The position numbers were made by a program, and so were the translations under genes. Below the pieces are notes generated by a model. That model was given only the letters and a program-made list of their open reading frames with translations. It made no database searches and had not been told where the DNA came from. 6,543 bases of DNA from Angelakisella sp. (lineage in GTDB: Bacteria > Bacillota > Clostridia > Oscillospirales > Ruminococcaceae): NCBI GenBank assembly GCA_022795575.1, contig JAAWGY010000130.1, forward strand, positions 1 through 6,543, written 5' to 3'. This document shows positions 6,316 through 6,543 of the stretch, in pieces (position 1 is the first letter of the stretch; every line of letters starts with the position of its first letter).

Positions 6316-6469
6316 TGGGACCGCCTCCCTTCCTTACATATCCCTTTCTTTCCATGGGTGGGGGGGTTGTTTGTTGTTCTGTTGCTACGTTTCGTTGTGG
6401 GGGATAGGCTGGTGGTTTTTTGGTGGCCTTTCTTGGGCTGGTGGGTAACTGAAGATGTATATTCCTTGA
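6316..6469. other. G/T-skewed region upstream of the glycosyltransferase
   Basis: No gene is seen. The plus strand is strongly G+T rich (for example GGGTGGGGGGGTTG at 6356–6369 and GTGGGGGATAGGCTGG near 6397–6412), so the minus-strand leader of the glycosyltransferase is C/A rich. An ATG on the minus strand at 6355 opens only a 27-codon frame in another phase, without a ribosome site. No convincing promoter was found here; TATACA near 6455–6460 is weak. Confidence 0.4.
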
Positions 6470-6543
6470 CCGCCTGCCCGGCGGGGGGTCACTTTCTGGT
6501 TCGCCAGAAAGTAACCAAAGAGCGACCAGGGCTACGCCCTGGA
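6470..6543. repeat. Tandem hairpin repeat element (cut by window end)
   Basis: Three adjacent inverted repeats: CCGCC/GGCGG (6470–6474/6480–6484); ACTTTCTGG-TTCG-CCAGAAAGT (6491–6512), a perfect 9-base stem that extends past one mismatch by GGT/ACC (6487–6489/6514–6516); and CCAGGGC-TAC-GCCCTGG (6526–6542). The linker AACCAAAGAGCGACC between the last two resembles a dispersed hairpin repeat I recall from Faecalibacterium/Subdoligranulum-like genomes, from memory and unverified. Function is unknown. Confidence 0.6.

Noticed and set aside
6274..6355. ATG at 6355 as the start of the glycosyltransferase after a frameshift
   Set aside because: No ribosome site precedes it, its frame closes after 27 codons, and the CTG at 6315 with AAGGGAGG explains the N-terminus without an indel. 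It remains a fallback.

Overview
The window looks like chromosome from a GC-rich, spore-forming-lineage Firmicute (Clostridia, probably Oscillospiraceae/Ruminococcaceae). The grounds are the DUF2953–YtfJ sporulation gene pair, sigma-A type promoters, AGGAGG-type ribosome binding sites and a hairpin repeat at the right edge of a kind I associate with that group. The taxonomy is inference. All recognised protein genes lie on the minus strand.

Right to left along the direction of transcription. The right edge (6470–6543) carries tandem hairpins of a likely dispersed repeat. Next come a membrane-anchored family 2 glycosyltransferase (5353–6315, probably with a non-ATG start), a sigma-A promoter, asparaginyl-tRNA synthetase asnS (3855–5249), a DUF2953 membrane protein (3115–3765) and ytfJ/gerW (2700–3107). 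This run closes at a strong, probably bidirectional terminator (2630–2671). About 500 bases without a convincing protein gene follow. They contain two convergent promoter-like sequences and a chain of hairpins, and may encode a small structured RNA on the plus strand. Then comes a secreted protein with two bacterial Ig-like (Big_2) domains (1524–2198).

The left quarter (about 346–1545) is clearly AT-rich and unlike its surroundings. It holds two small transcription units, each headed by a perfect TTGACA–17–TATAAT promoter. The two promoters share an identical 23-base stretch with a palindrome-like centre. Unit 1 has two small unrecognised genes, the first broken by one base in an A7 tract, and ends at a clean terminator. 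Unit 2 is a VbhA-type antitoxin followed one base later by a Fic toxin cut off after 53 residues, before its catalytic core. Host-like coding sequence resumes at the Fic break (80–349) and its reading frame has no start of its own. The simplest reading is that a mobile-element remnant landed in, and split, the Ig-like surface-protein gene and then decayed, leaving an orphan antitoxin and a dead toxin.

No complete new system is proved here. The items most worth checking are the twin promoter/operator module, the split surface-protein gene, the candidate small RNA and the glycosyltransferase start.
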